A DNA stretch of 64,000 bases. It comes from Novosphingobium sp. EMRT-2 (GTDB lineage: Bacteria > Pseudomonadota > Alphaproteobacteria > Sphingomonadales > Sphingomonadaceae). Where the stretch lies: the NCBI RefSeq assembly GCF_005145025.1, contig NZ_CP039695.1, positions 3,519,501 through 3,583,500 of the forward strand, read 5' to 3'. The position numbers and the translations under genes were made by a program. Under the pieces are notes generated by a model. That model saw only the letters and a program-made list of their open reading frames with translations, had not been told where the DNA came from and searched no databases. Position 1 is the first letter of the stretch, and each line of letters starts with the position of its first letter. Below are positions 9,651 through 19,226 of this stretch, piece by piece.

Positions 9651-10245
9651 CGGCGGCAGAGCTCACGGAGGCGGAGCGGCGGGTCTTGATCCGCGCCGCA
9701 ATGCGCAAGCCCAGCGCGGCGATGGCGATGCCGCCGCCGATCAGCCCGATCATCCGCGTTTCCGGCCGGGCGATGCGCCCGACGTAGGAAAAGGCGAAGA
9801 TGAACCACAACCAGTGGATGCCGAACGTGTGCAGCCGCTTCCACCACCTGCCCAGCCGGCGCATCGCGGCGTCGGTGGAGGTCAGCGCCATGGCGATGAG
9901 GAGCACGTAGGCCAGACCTCCGCCCAGCAGGGTCGGCAAGGGCCGTTGCGTGCCCGACAGGCGCAGGAACGTGATCAGCGCCGCCAGGTGGATCATGTGG
10001 CAGGCGGCAAAGCCAAGGCCCCAGAAACGCCGTTCGCGCAGCAGCGCCCGCGTTTGCGGGCCGGGCCACAGCCGTGCCAGCGAGGATGCGCTGTAGGTCA
10101 GGATCAGCAGCGGAAAGCCGGCGCGTGCGGTCCAGCGCGCCGCAAGCTGCCAGCCTTCCGTGGTGGAGCGCCCGGCCAGCAGGCCCGCCGCGAGCGCCAC
10201 GAGCCCCAGCGATATGCCAAGCAGCACCTGCCAGCGTTGCTTCAT
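9640..10245 (-). CDS. ferric-reductase-like transmembrane protein
   Basis: 201 residues, mostly hydrophobic, with about five to six membrane helices. Two pairs of histidines (His83/His86 and His139/His144) lie in or beside membrane segments, and the RLGRWWKRLHTFGIHW stretch matches the haem-binding helix pattern of the ferric reductase-like / YedZ-type membrane domain. No flavin or NAD domain is fused, so it would be a b-type haem membrane subunit needing a redox partner, which is not visible nearby. The tail overlaps serB by 11 bp. Confidence 0.75.
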   Translation of the reverse strand: MKQRWQVLLGISLGLVALAAGLLAGRSTTEGWQLAARWTARAGFPLLILTYSASSLARLWPGPQTRALLRERRFWGLGFAACHMIHLAALITFLRLSGTQRPLPTLLGGGLAYVLLIAMALTSTDAAMRRLGRWWKRLHTFGIHWLWFIFAFSYVGRIARPETRMIGLIGGGIAIAALGLRIAARIKTRRSASVSSAAVSR

Positions 10246-10296
10246 CGATCCCTCCCGGTATTTTGTCGGAATTTAGGTAGTCGATTTGAAACCTAT

Positions 10297-10325
10297 TTGC
10301 CATAGCGAGGCAAGATTGCTAAATG
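10297..10325 (+). promoter_or_regulatory. possible promoter of coq4
   Basis: TTGCCA, a 17-bp spacer and TAAATG, 32 bp upstream of the coq4 start. The match to consensus is moderate only. Confidence 0.3.
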
Positions 10326-10356
10326 ACAGTGGTGTAAGTAACTCGCAGGTGCATGA

Positions 10357-11190
10357 ATGGCTACGCTCGCTACCGCCTCGATGACCGATACCGCGACGCG
10401 CGGGACCAACGATCTTCCGTTCATGCTGCCCGGCCGCCCGAAAATGCGATACGATTTCGCGAAGGCGTGGCGTCATTTCCGGGAACTGGTGAAGGACAAG
10501 GAGAACACCGCCGAAGTGTTCCCCATCTTCGAGGCGCTGCCGTGGCGCGGGGTCTACGATGCCGCGCGCGCGTTCCTGTCGACGGAGCGCGGTCAGCGTA
10601 TCCGGGCGAGCGAGCCGTCGCTGGTGACGATTCTCGACGATCATGAAGCGCTGCGCAGGCTGCCGGCGGGGTCTGTCGGGCAGGTCTATTGCGACTTCAT
10701 GGAGCGCGAGGGGCTGTCGGCGCAGGGGCTGGTCGACGAACTCGAAAAGTACCGCCCGGCCAATTCGCGGTTCGACGATCAGGTCGATTGGTACATGCGC
10801 CGCCTGCGCGATACGCATGACTTGATGCACGTGCTGTCGGGCTATGGGCGCGATGCGCTGGGCGAACAGTGCGTGCTCGCGTTCACCTATGGTCAGCAGC
10901 CGGCGCTGGCGCACCTGTTCCTCGGTTATGCGGGAGCCATGGAGATTTCGCGGCGCGGGCGGGTCAAGGTGCCTATCTTCCGCGCGGTGCGCGAAGGGCA
11001 CAAGATGGGCAAGGCGTGTTCACGGCTGGCCGAAATGCCGATCCGCGATGTCCTGGCGATGCCGCTGGACGAAGCGCGCCGGATGCTCGGCATTCGCGCG
11101 GCGCGCTACTATCCCGAAGCGCATGCCAAGTGGCGCGCGGCCGGAATCGACCCCTACGATCTGCTGGCGGCGGCCCAGCAGGCGGCCTGA
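10357..11190 (+). CDS. coq4: COQ4-family ubiquinone biosynthesis protein
   Basis: 277 residues homologous to eukaryotic COQ4, which organises ubiquinone biosynthesis and has been implicated in C1 removal from the ring. The conserved metal-binding HDxxHx11E motif is intact (His154, Asp155, His158, Glu170). The C-terminal YYPEAHAKWRAAGIDPYDLL segment is also typical of this family in sphingomonads. The ATG at 10357 gives ~30 extra residues before the conserved start; an internal ATG at codon 9 is an alternative. It is followed by a GNAT gene 20 bp downstream. Confidence 0.9.
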   Translation: MATLATASMTDTATRGTNDLPFMLPGRPKMRYDFAKAWRHFRELVKDKENTAEVFPIFEALPWRGVYDAARAFLSTERGQRIRASEPSLVTILDDHEALRRLPAGSVGQVYCDFMEREGLSAQGLVDELEKYRPANSRFDDQVDWYMRRLRDTHDLMHVLSGYGRDALGEQCVLAFTYGQQPALAHLFLGYAGAMEISRRGRVKVPIFRAVREGHKMGKACSRLAEMPIRDVLAMPLDEARRMLGIRAARYYPEAHAKWRAAGIDPYDLLAAAQQAA

Positions 11191-11210
11191 TCGCGGTCCA
11201 GCCCCAGAAC

Positions 11211-11792
11211 ATGTTCCAGGAAGCAAGCCTTGTGGAACGTGATCCCGTAGCCGCCATGCTGGCGCGCGCCTTTGCGGTCGATCCGGCGATGTCGTTCATC
11301 TTTCCCGACGCCGCCGTGCGTGCGCGCCGGATGCCGCGCCTGTTCCGGCTGCTCTATGCCAGCGACGCGCGGGCGGGGGCGGTCTTCGCGTACGAGGGTT
11401 GCCGCGCGGCGACGCTTTGGCGCGCGCCCGGCCGAACTAAAGTGCCGCTGATGGAAACGGTTGCGGGCGCGCCCGCCTTCCTGGCCGCGCTTGGCCCCGC
11501 GGTGACGCGCGCGATCCGGGTGTCGCACGCGATCGAAAGCCACATGCCGCGCGGACGGTTCTGGTACCTGCACATCGCCGGTTGCGATCCGGCGGCGCAG
11601 GGCAAGGGGCTGGGCGGCGGCGCGATCCGCGCGGGTCTCGATCGCTTTGGACGGACGGAGGATTGCTATCTCGAAACCGCCACCGAAGGAAACATCGGCA
11701 TCTACAACAGGCTTGGTTTCGAGGTCATCGACACGTGGACGGTGTCGGGCGGAGGGCCGCGATTCTGGTCGATGCTGCGGCCGGCGGGTTGA
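11211..11792 (+). CDS. GNAT-family N-acetyltransferase
   Basis: 193 residues. The acetyl-CoA-binding core is visible as HIAGCDPAAQGKGLGGGAI (the V/I-x-P-xx-Q-G-x-G-x-G loop, with Cys-Asp-Pro before it), followed by the late GNAT pattern ETATEGNIGIYNRLGFEV. The N-terminal half is divergent and suggests no substrate. It starts at the ATG at 11211, 20 bp after coq4, and is likely co-transcribed with it. It is convergent with purL. Confidence 0.85.
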   Translation: MFQEASLVERDPVAAMLARAFAVDPAMSFIFPDAAVRARRMPRLFRLLYASDARAGAVFAYEGCRAATLWRAPGRTKVPLMETVAGAPAFLAALGPAVTRAIRVSHAIESHMPRGRFWYLHIAGCDPAAQGKGLGGGAIRAGLDRFGRTEDCYLETATEGNIGIYNRLGFEVIDTWTVSGGGPRFWSMLRPAG

Positions 11793-11828
11793 TTGCCCCA
11801 AACCGGCCGCGCTCGCAATCCGTCAGGG

Positions 11829-13985
11829 TCAGGCTTCCATCCAGTCGTGGAAAAACGCCTCGTTGGTGGCTTTCAGCGCTTTCACTTCCACGCCCGCGAC
11901 CGTGCTACCATCGACCGTGCCGATGCGAACCGCCCCTTCCAGCATGACGCCGGGCCGCGCCGTCACGATGTAGCGCCCCTGGTCCTCGCCGAACGCCGAT
12001 GCGGCGGTAAGCGGGATGTCGAGCGTGCAGCCAAGGCCGCTGCCCATGGCCATTTCCGCCAGAGCGACAAGCAGGCCGCCATCGCTCACGTCGTGCACCG
12101 CCGTCACGCGCCCGTCGCTGATCCATTCGCGCACGAGTTCGCCATGGGCGCGCTCGTCGGCCAGATCGACCGGCGGCGGCGCGCCTTCCTCGCGCCCGTG
12201 GATCTCGCGCAGCCACAGCGATTGGCCCAGGTGCGTGCCTTCGCCGCCGACCAGCCAGATGCCGTCGCCGTGTGCCTTGAAACGGACGGTGACCATCTTT
12301 TCATGGTCCAGCATCAGGCCGACGCCGCCGATCGCGGGGGTGGGCAGAATGGCCGAACCGCCGCCCGTGGCCTTGGATTCGTTGTAGAGCGAGACATTGC
12401 CGCTCACGATCGGATAATCGAGCGCGCGGCAGGCATCGCCCATGCCTTCGAGGCAGCCGACGATCTGGCCCATGATTTCCGGACGCTGCGGGTTGGCGAA
12501 GTTGAGGCAGTTGGTGATGGCGAGCGGCGTGGCGCCGACCGCGCAGATGTTGCGGAAGGTCTCCGCCACCGCCTGCTTGCCGCCTTCGTAAGGGTCGGCG
12601 AAGCAATAGCGCGGGGTGCAGTCGGTGCTGATCGCCAGCGCCTTTTCGGTGCCGTGGACCCGCACCACGGCCGCATCGCCGCCCGACTTCTGCAAGGTGT
12701 CCGCGCCCACCTGGCTGTCGTACTGTTCCCAGATCCACTTGCGCGAGGCAAGGTCGGCGCAGCCGATGAGCGTGAGCAGATCGGCGCCGATGTCCGCGCT
12801 TTCGGGCACGTTCGCCAATGGCGCCGGCTTGGGCGTGGGCACGTGCGGGCGGTCATAGAGCGGGGCTTCGTCGGCCAGCGGGGCGAGCGGAATGTCGCAA
12901 ACCACTTCGCCATCGAATTCCAGCACCATGTGCCCGGTATCGGTCACTTCGCCGATCACCGCGAAATCGAGTTCCCACTTGCGGAAGATCGCCTCCGCCA
13001 TCGGCTCCTTGCCGGGCTGCAGCACCATGAGCATGCGCTCCTGGCTTTCCGAAAGCATCATCTCGTAGGGCGTCATCGCCTCTTCGCGGCAGGGCACCTT
13101 GTTCATGTCGAGCCGGATGCCCGCGCCGCCCTTGGAGGCCATTTCGACCGACGAGGAGGTGAGGCCGGCCGCGCCCATGTCCTGAATCGCGACGATAGCG
13201 TCGGTCGCCATCAGTTCGAGGCAGGCCTCGATCAGCAGCTTTTCGGTGAAGGGATCGCCCACCTGCACGGTCGGGCGCTTTTCTTCCGACTTCTCGTCGA
13301 AATCGGCCGAGGCCATGGTCGCGCCGTGGATGCCGTCGCGGCCGGTCTTCGAGCCGACATAGACGATCGGATTGCCGATGCCGGTGGCGGCGGAATAGAA
13401 AATCCGGTCGGTATCGGCCACGCCCACGGTCATCGCATTGACCAGGATGTTGCCGTCATAGGCCTTGTGGAAATTGGTCTCGCCGCCCACCGTCGGCACG
13501 CCCACGCAGTTGCCATAGCCGCCGATGCCCGCGACGACGCCCTGCACCAGATGCTTCATCTTCGGGTGATCGGGGCGGCCGAAGCGCAGCGCGTTCATGT
13601 TGGCGATGGGCCGCGCGCCCATAGTGAACACATCGCGCAGGATGCCACCGACGCCGGTCGCCGCGCCCTGGTAGGGTTCGATGTAGCTCGGATGGTTGTG
13701 GCTCTCCATTTTGAAGATGGCGGCCTGTCCGTCGCCGATGTCGATCACGCCGGCGTTCTCGCCCGGGCCGCAGATGACCCACGGCGCTTCGGTCGGCAGC
13801 TTCTTCAGATGAATGCGGCTCGACTTGTAGGAGCAGTGCTCGGACCACATTACCGAGAAGATGCCAAGTTCCACGAGGTTCGGCTCGCGGCCGAGCGCCT
13901 TCAGGACGCGCTCGTATTCATCCTCGGACAACCCGTGCGCGGCGACGACATCGGGCGTGATCTGCGGTGCGGTGGTTTCGGCCAT
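11829..13985 (-). CDS. purL: phosphoribosylformylglycinamidine synthase subunit PurL
   Basis: ATP-dependent amidation of FGAR to FGAM in purine synthesis. 718 residues, the small-subunit type that works with separate PurQ and PurS, neither of which is in the window. Landmarks are [11 protein letters not shown] near residue 45, the ESHNHPS motif near residue 95, and [11 protein letters not shown] in the second half; two AIRS-type ATP-binding halves are recognisable. The start ATG at 13985 is preceded by a 137-bp divergent control region shared with xseB. Confidence 0.97.
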   Translation of the reverse strand: MAETTAPQITPDVVAAHGLSEDEYERVLKALGREPNLVELGIFSVMWSEHCSYKSSRIHLKKLPTEAPWVICGPGENAGVIDIGDGQAAIFKMESHNHPSYIEPYQGAATGVGGILRDVFTMGARPIANMNALRFGRPDHPKMKHLVQGVVAGIGGYGNCVGVPTVGGETNFHKAYDGNILVNAMTVGVADTDRIFYSAATGIGNPIVYVGSKTGRDGIHGATMASADFDEKSEEKRPTVQVGDPFTEKLLIEACLELMATDAIVAIQDMGAAGLTSSSVEMASKGGAGIRLDMNKVPCREEAMTPYEMMLSESQERMLMVLQPGKEPMAEAIFRKWELDFAVIGEVTDTGHMVLEFDGEVVCDIPLAPLADEAPLYDRPHVPTPKPAPLANVPESADIGADLLTLIGCADLASRKWIWEQYDSQVGADTLQKSGGDAAVVRVHGTEKALAISTDCTPRYCFADPYEGGKQAVAETFRNICAVGATPLAITNCLNFANPQRPEIMGQIVGCLEGMGDACRALDYPIVSGNVSLYNESKATGGGSAILPTPAIGGVGLMLDHEKMVTVRFKAHGDGIWLVGGEGTHLGQSLWLREIHGREEGAPPPVDLADERAHGELVREWISDGRVTAVHDVSDGGLLVALAEMAMGSGLGCTLDIPLTAASAFGEDQGRYIVTARPGVMLEGAVRIGTVDGSTVAGVEVKALKATNEAFFHDWMEA

Positions 13986-14122
13986 GCGCGGCCCTTAGCG
14001 GCGTGCGGCGAGTCTCGCTAGCCCCGCCGTGGCGGTTGCCGTGTGGCGGAAACATTTGCCTTGATGGGCAAGGTCCGTTCCGAGCTTGACCCGTGCCGTT
14101 CCCGCCGCCAAAGCTGGAGAGG

Positions 14123-14377
14123 ATGACTACTAATCCCGATATCGCGTCGCTGAGTTTCGAGGAGGCGCTGAAGGCGCTGGAAGAGGTTGTGCGCCGGCTT
14201 GAAAGCGGCGAAGCGCCGCTCGACGAATCGATGGACCTTTATGAACGTGGCGAGAAGCTGCGCGCGCATTGCCAGGCTCGGCTCGATGCGGCGCAGGCGC
14301 GGATCGAGGCGATCGTGACCGATCGCGATGGTCGCCCCACCGGCACCCGCCCATTTGACGAGGCCACATCGGCATGA
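14123..14377 (+). CDS. xseB: exodeoxyribonuclease VII small subunit
   Basis: 84 residues, typical for XseB. The conserved core SFEEALKALEEVVRRLESG (residues ~9-27), then DLYERGEKL, forms the helical arm that assembles around XseA. The ATG at 14123 has GGAGAGG immediately upstream and was preferred to the frame start at 14093. The stop overlaps the ispA start (ATGA), so this is the first gene of xseB-ispA-coaD. XseA is not in the window. Confidence 0.93.
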   Translation: MTTNPDIASLSFEEALKALEEVVRRLESGEAPLDESMDLYERGEKLRAHCQARLDAAQARIEAIVTDRDGRPTGTRPFDEATSA

Positions 14378-15321
14378 CGACCACTTCCGACCAAGATGCC
14401 ATCGAGCAGGACACCGCCGAGGCAAACGGCACGATGGCGGTGCTCAAGCCCGCGCTGGCCCAGATCGCCGAGGATATCGATGCAAGCTTCGATGCCCTGC
14501 TGGCCGTGGCCGGCGATCCGCGCGATCGCTTGATCGAGGCCATGCGCTATGCCGCGATCGGCGGTGGCAAGCGGCTGCGGCCGCTGCTGCTGACCGCCAC
14601 CGCGGGCATGTTCGGCGTCGATCGCGCCAGCGCGGTGCGCGCCGGGACCGCGCTGGAGGCGGTCCACGTCTATTCGCTGATCCATGATGATCTGCCGTGC
14701 ATGGACAACGACGCGACCCGCCACGGCAAGCCCACGGTGCATATCGCCTTTGACGAGGCGACAGCCGTGCTTGCTGGCGATGGACTGCATGTCTTCGCGT
14801 TCGAAGTGCTCTCCGATCCCGCGATGAGCGGCGATCCGTTCGTGCGGATCGAACTGGTGCGCACGCTGGCCATGGCGAGCGGGGCGAACGGCATGGCCGG
14901 TGGCCAGATGATGGACATCGCCGCCGAAACCGCCAGCTTCGACCTACCCACGGTGACCCGTCTCCAGCAGTTGAAGACGGGCGCGCTTCTCGCGGCCGGT
15001 GTCGAGATGGGGGCCATTCTCGGGCGTGTTCCGCCGGAAGGACGCACGCATTTGCGCGGCTATGCCCGCGATATCGGCCTTGCCTTCCAGATCGCGGACG
15101 ACCTGCTCGATACCGAGGGCGATGAAGCGGTGGCCGGCAAGGCGCTGCGCAAGGATGCGGAACGCGGCAAGGAAACCTTCGTCTCGCTGCTGGGCGTGGA
15201 GCGCGCGCGCGAACAGGCGAAAATGCTGGTCGAACAAGCCGTGCAGCACCTTGCGTCTTACGGGCCGGAGGCGGATGTGCTTCGTGCCGTGGCGCGCTTC
15301 ATCGTCGAAAGGGATCACTAA
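14374..15321 (+). CDS. ispA: polyprenyl (farnesyl) diphosphate synthase
   Basis: 315-residue trans-prenyltransferase making farnesyl (or geranylgeranyl) diphosphate from IPP and allylic substrates. The first Asp-rich motif DDLPCMD (residues 105-111) and second motif DDLLD (242-246) are intact, with GGKRLRP upstream. The residues before the first motif (HVYSLIH) resemble bacterial farnesyl diphosphate synthases. It overlaps xseB by 4 nt, and coaD follows immediately. Confidence 0.93.
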   Translation: MTTTSDQDAIEQDTAEANGTMAVLKPALAQIAEDIDASFDALLAVAGDPRDRLIEAMRYAAIGGGKRLRPLLLTATAGMFGVDRASAVRAGTALEAVHVYSLIHDDLPCMDNDATRHGKPTVHIAFDEATAVLAGDGLHVFAFEVLSDPAMSGDPFVRIELVRTLAMASGANGMAGGQMMDIAAETASFDLPTVTRLQQLKTGALLAAGVEMGAILGRVPPEGRTHLRGYARDIGLAFQIADDLLDTEGDEAVAGKALRKDAERGKETFVSLLGVERAREQAKMLVEQAVQHLASYGPEADVLRAVARFIVERDH

Positions 15322-15834
15322 ATGGGGGAGAGGATCGGGGTGTACCCCGGCACGTTCGATCCGATCACGCTGGGGCATCTCGACATCATCCGTCGCGGTG
15401 CGAAGCTGGTCGATCGGCTGATTATCGGCGTGACCACCAATCCGTCGAAGAACCCCATGTTCACGCCGGACGAACGCATCGCCATGGTCGAGCGCGAAAT
15501 GGCGACGCAGGGGATCGAGAACGTCTCGGTCGTGGGCTTCAACGCGCTGCTGATGAAATTCGCCGAACGGCAGGGCGCCACGGTGATCGTGCGCGGCCTG
15601 CGCGCGGTGGCGGACTTCGAATACGAATACCAGATGGCCGGCATGAACCAGCAGCTCAACGACCAGATCGAGACGATCTTCCTGATGGCGGACGTGAGCC
15701 TCCAGCCGATCGCGTCGAAGCTGGTGAAGGAAATCGCCATGTTCGGCGGCGACATTTCCGATTTCGTGACGCCGGACGTGAGGGACGATGTCGTCGCCCG
15801 GATCGAAAAGACCGGCCGGCTCGGCGACTACTGA
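15322..15834 (+). CDS. coaD: phosphopantetheine adenylyltransferase
   Basis: Penultimate step of coenzyme A synthesis. 170 residues. The nucleotidyltransferase motif T-L-G-H (residues 16-19, within YPGTFDPITLGH) and RGLRAVADFEYEYQMAGMN are diagnostic of CoaD. The start ATG follows the ispA stop directly, so translation is probably coupled. Confidence 0.97.
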   Translation: MGERIGVYPGTFDPITLGHLDIIRRGAKLVDRLIIGVTTNPSKNPMFTPDERIAMVEREMATQGIENVSVVGFNALLMKFAERQGATVIVRGLRAVADFEYEYQMAGMNQQLNDQIETIFLMADVSLQPIASKLVKEIAMFGGDISDFVTPDVRDDVVARIEKTGRLGDY

Positions 15835-15866
15835 TCGGCTCACACTGATGGCTGGGGCTGTGCGGA

Positions 15867-15888
15867 ACTGCAATTCGTTCATTGCAGT
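15867..15888. repeat. inverted repeat after coaD
   Basis: A perfect 8-bp inverted repeat, ACTGCAAT-N6-ATTGCAGT, between coaD and the PPIase gene. No T-run follows. It may be a processing hairpin or a protein site. Confidence 0.35.
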
Positions 15889-15975
15889 GACAGCGCGCCC
15901 GGCCTATCGGCCACGGATGCGGTTTCCGGCCCGCACCTATTTCCGCCCGGATGAACGCTGAAGGTGGTCTTGCAG

Positions 15976-16653
15976 ATGGTTTCGCGCTTCCTTGCCTCGA
16001 TCGCGCTTGGCGCCGTGGTTATCGCCACCCCCGCCATGGCCAAGAAGAAGCAACTGTCGGTGAAGCCGGACACGCCGCCGATGCAGTATGCGGTCGATAC
16101 CTCGCTGAACGACGATCCCGAGAACATCCTCCTGCTGGACCTCTCGAACGGTGGGCGCGTGGCGATCCGGCTGATGCCGCAATGGGCGCCCCATCACGTC
16201 GAGCGGATCAAGGAACTGGCGCGACAGGGCTTCTACAACGGGGTCATCTTCCACCGCGTGATCGATGGTTTCATGGCCCAGACCGGTGACCCGACGGGCA
16301 CGGGGCAGGGCGGTTCCAAGCTGCCGGACCTCAAGGCCGAGTTCAACGATGCGCCGCATCTGCGCGGCACCGTATCGATGGCCCGCACCAACGAGCCGAA
16401 CTCGGCCAACAGCCAGTTCTTCATCGTGTTCTATCCGCGTTTCGCCCTCGATCACAAATACACCAACTTCGGTCGGGTGATCTCCGGCATGGAATATGTC
16501 GACACGATCCAGCGTGGCGAACCGCCGTCGAATCCGACCAAGGTCGTCCAGGCCTCAATCGCGGCCGACAACAAGGCCCGGCCGGCCGTTGCCGCGCCCG
16601 TTGCCGCGCCGGCGATCACGGCCGACATGCTGAGCCACTCGCAGTCCAACTGA
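15976..16653 (+). CDS. periplasmic peptidyl-prolyl cis-trans isomerase (cyclophilin type)
   Basis: 225 residues with a signal peptide (hydrophobic stretch ending in Ala-Met-Ala around residue 22), so it is exported. The cyclophilin core includes [20 protein letters not shown], GTGxGGS, a Met-Ala-Arg segment, SANSQFFI and a final [11 protein letters not shown] short Ala/Pro-rich tail follows. The ATG at 15976 was chosen over an in-frame GTG at 15964 because it fits the signal peptide. Probably part of the operon that ends with queA (16 bp away). Confidence 0.93.
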   Translation: MVSRFLASIALGAVVIATPAMAKKKQLSVKPDTPPMQYAVDTSLNDDPENILLLDLSNGGRVAIRLMPQWAPHHVERIKELARQGFYNGVIFHRVIDGFMAQTGDPTGTGQGGSKLPDLKAEFNDAPHLRGTVSMARTNEPNSANSQFFIVFYPRFALDHKYTNFGRVISGMEYVDTIQRGEPPSNPTKVVQASIAADNKARPAVAAPVAAPAITADMLSHSQSN

Positions 16654-16669
16654 TCCGCTGCCCCGGGCG

Positions 16670-17704
16670 ATGCGCGTCGATCTCTTCGATTTCGAGCTGC
16701 CGCCCGAACGGATAGCGCTGCGCCCCGCGCGCCCACGCGATGCGGCGCGGATGCTGCTGGCGAAGGGTGACGGCACGCTCGCCGATCATGTCGTGCGCGA
16801 TCTGCCATCGCTGCTGCGGGCGGGCGACGTGCTGGTGTTCAACGATACGCGTGTGATCCCCGCCCAACTCGAAGGCCGGCGCGGCGAAGCGAAGATCGGG
16901 GCGACGCTGCACAAGCGGATCGACCTGCGCCGCTGGCAGGCTTTTGTCCGCAATGCCAAGCGTCTGCGCGAAGGGGACGTCGTCGATTTCGGCGCCGATG
17001 TGTCCGGCACGGCCGAACAGCGCCATGATGACGGCAGCTGGACCCTGTTATTCCCTGGAGACGAGCCGGTGGAGGTGCTGCTGGAGCGCGCTGGCCGAAT
17101 GCCGCTGCCGCCCTATATCGCGGGCAAGCGGCCCACCGACGAGGAAGACCGGCGCGATTACCAGACGATGTTCGCCGCGCGCGATGGCGCGGTCGCCGCG
17201 CCTACGGCGGCGCTGCATTTCACCGACGGGCTCATGGCCGCGCTGGCGGCGGCGGGCATCGCGCACGAGACGCTGACGCTCCATGTCGGCGCGGGCACCT
17301 TCCTGCCGGTCAAGGCGGAGGACACCGCCGATCACCGGATGCACGCCGAATGGGGGCGGATCGAGGCGGACACCGCCGATCGCCTGAACCGCGCACGCGC
17401 CGCCGGCGGCCGGGTGATCGCGGTGGGCACGACCAGCCTGCGCCTGCTGGAAAGCGCGGCGGGCGAGGACAACGTGATCCGCCCGTTCGCGGGCGATACC
17501 TCGATCTTCATCACCCCCGGTTACCGCTTCCGCGCGATCGACGGCCTGATGACCAACTTCCACCTGCCGCGCTCCACGCTGTTCATGCTGGTCAGTGCGC
17601 TGATGGGGTTGGAGACGATGCAAGCGGCCTATGCCCATGCCATCGCCAACGCATACCGGTTCTACAGCTACGGCGATTCCAGTCTGCTGCTGCCGGAGGG
17701 GTGA
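16670..17704 (+). CDS. queA: S-adenosylmethionine:tRNA ribosyltransferase-isomerase
   Basis: Transfers and isomerises the ribose of SAM onto 7-aminomethyl-deazaguanine in tRNA, making epoxyqueuosine. 344 residues. Family landmarks are the N-terminal [46 protein letters not shown] and the terminal [15 protein letters not shown]. The usual partner tgt is not downstream; instead the 3' end overlaps a convergent hydrolase gene by 37 bp. Confidence 0.97.
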   Translation: MRVDLFDFELPPERIALRPARPRDAARMLLAKGDGTLADHVVRDLPSLLRAGDVLVFNDTRVIPAQLEGRRGEAKIGATLHKRIDLRRWQAFVRNAKRLREGDVVDFGADVSGTAEQRHDDGSWTLLFPGDEPVEVLLERAGRMPLPPYIAGKRPTDEEDRRDYQTMFAARDGAVAAPTAALHFTDGLMAALAAAGIAHETLTLHVGAGTFLPVKAEDTADHRMHAEWGRIEADTADRLNRARAAGGRVIAVGTTSLRLLESAAGEDNVIRPFAGDTSIFITPGYRFRAIDGLMTNFHLPRSTLFMLVSALMGLETMQAAYAHAIANAYRFYSYGDSSLLLPEG

Positions 17705-18552
17705 GGGGGCCGCGCATCGTCGTGGGCCGTTTTCGTCATCCTTGCCGCAAAAGTGCAGAATGCTTCGGTGACGGCATCGGGGTTATCGATCCAGGGGAAA
17801 TGCCCTGCCGACGGGATCGAGGCGTGGCTGACGTTGGCGCCGCGATAACTCGGGGAATCCCAGCCACCTTGCCAGACGATCCGGTCTTCCGCACCCGCGA
17901 GTACCAGCACGGGCAGCGTCCGGGGCCACCATGCTGCGCGATAGGTATGATCGAAGTGAGCGTCGGACCACTCAACCGCGGCGCTGTTGTATGGCATGCG
18001 GGAAAGCAATTCTTGTCCGGCGGGAATGGCAGACGGGGTGAAATTCCATGGAGCGGATGCGACCGCGATGGCGGCGATGTTCTCGTCGCAGCGATCAGCC
18101 TCGTAAACGGCGGTTGCTGCCTCCACCGCGGGCAGGGGGTTCCGCTGCGTCATCCCGACGAACCTTGCGTGCCATGCCGCGTCCGGTGCGCTGTCGAGCA
18201 GCACCAGACCGCATATGTGCTGTTCAAGCTGCGGCGTGGCGAGGAGATACATGCCGCCGGTGGAATGCCCCGCGAAGACAACGTTCGGCAATGCCATCGC
18301 CGCTTCGACCAGGACCTGCGGCCATACCGAATAGGGATCGGCCGGAGCGCCCGGAGGTTTCCGGTTGGAGCCATCGCCGGGCAGGTCCACCAGCCATACG
18401 GCACCCGGCAGGTCGAGCGCCGACGCCAGTTCCTCGAGACTTTCCGAACCTATTCCGGGGCCACCGGGCAGAAACAGCCAGTTGAGGAGGCCTGTCTGCC
18501 TGCCTCGGCAGCGTAGCCTTACGCCGGACGCGGTAAACAGCGTTGTGGTCAT
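17668..18552 (-). CDS. alpha/beta hydrolase
   Basis: 294 residues. The fold is shown by LFLPGGPG (oxyanion region), the nucleophile elbow GHSTGG, a late acidic region ([11 protein letters not shown]) and a C-terminal AGHFPW with the catalytic His. No specific ester, amide or epoxide substrate can be assigned. The start was placed at the ATG at 18552; the open frame extends to 18684 but the upstream part is Arg/Pro-rich and unlike the family. It is divergent from the MarR gene, with a palindromic site in the shared region, so the MarR protein could control both. Confidence 0.85.
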   Translation of the reverse strand: MTTTLFTASGVRLRCRGRQTGLLNWLFLPGGPGIGSESLEELASALDLPGAVWLVDLPGDGSNRKPPGAPADPYSVWPQVLVEAAMALPNVVFAGHSTGGMYLLATPQLEQHICGLVLLDSAPDAAWHARFVGMTQRNPLPAVEAATAVYEADRCDENIAAIAVASAPWNFTPSAIPAGQELLSRMPYNSAAVEWSDAHFDHTYRAAWWPRTLPVLVLAGAEDRIVWQGGWDSPSYRGANVSHASIPSAGHFPWIDNPDAVTEAFCTFAARMTKTAHDDARPPHPSGSSRLESP

Positions 18553-18711
18553 ATCGGCTCCTGCCAGCTCCGCCCGGGCGGGCTGAAGCGGCCGTAGCAA
18601 CTCTTCTCGCCGATGGAAGGGCGGCCTTGGCCGCGATCGTCGCCTCACGCGCGTTTTCTGCAACTGACCGACTTCACATTGCATCTCGTCAGCCGGCCCG
18701 ACTCGTTGTAA

Positions 18712-18727
18712 TTCGTTTACAAACGAA
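18712..18727. promoter_or_regulatory. palindromic operator upstream of the marR-type gene
   Basis: Perfect inverted repeat TTCGTTT-AC-AAACGAA (7-bp arms), 25 bp before the MarR-family start. It lies in an otherwise AT-rich stretch, between the divergent hydrolase and MarR genes. The size and symmetry fit an autoregulatory MarR dimer site. Confidence 0.6.
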
Positions 18728-18752
18728 CTAATTGGCGAGGGCGAGATTTCCC

Positions 18753-19226
18753 ATGAACCAGCGACGCATCCTGACCGGCTCCCTGCTGCCCTTTGCCCGC
18801 AATTGGCGGAGAGCGGTGGACTATGCGTTGCGCCCGTTCGGCCTGTCCGAATCCCTGGGGGCGCCGCTGATCTACCTGGGGCGCTCGGGCGGCGGGCTGA
18901 GTCAGAACGAGCTGGCCGAGCGCAGCGGGATCGGCGGGCCGGCGCTTGTGCGCGTGGTCGACCGGCTGGTGGCGATGAACCTCATCACGCGCCACATCGA
19001 CGAGGAGGACAAGCGCCTGCGCCGGCTGCACCTCACCGCCAAGGGCGAGGCGCTGGTCTTCCAGCTCGAGGAGGCGCTTGACCGGCTGCGCGACGTGATC
19101 ATGGCCGACGTGACGGACGAGGACGTGACGGTGTTCCTGTCGGTAGTCGACAAGGTTGGTGCCGCGCTCGACCGGCTCGATCTGGCCAGCGCCTTCCTGT
19201 CAAACGATGAGGGAGCTGGCGCTTGA
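18753..19226 (+). CDS. MarR-family transcriptional regulator
   Basis: 157 residues. The winged-helix core is visible: LSQNELAERSGIGGPALVRVVDRLVAMNLITR (recognition region, residues ~50-82), then a DEEDKRLRRLHLT wing that matches the MarR D-x-R-D-x-R-x-x-x-x-x-L-T pattern. It is the first gene of an efflux operon and probably represses it until an aromatic acid or similar ligand binds. A palindromic site lies just upstream. The ATG at 18753 is preceded by GAGGGCGAG; a TTG at 18732 is the alternative. Confidence 0.92.
   Translation: MNQRRILTGSLLPFARNWRRAVDYALRPFGLSESLGAPLIYLGRSGGGLSQNELAERSGIGGPALVRVVDRLVAMNLITRHIDEEDKRLRRLHLTAKGEALVFQLEEALDRLRDVIMADVTDEDVTVFLSVVDKVGAALDRLDLASAFLSNDEGAGA

Noticed and set aside
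11793..14021. Long open frame (742 codons) opposite purL
   Set aside because: Antisense frame created by high GC; it has no domain pattern, and purL on the other strand is unmistakable. The same applies to long frames opposite leuA, GH65, the alkylsulfatase and tadG.
15867..15888. Terminator after coaD
   Set aside because: The 8-bp hairpin lacks a following T-run, so it is listed as an inverted repeat only.
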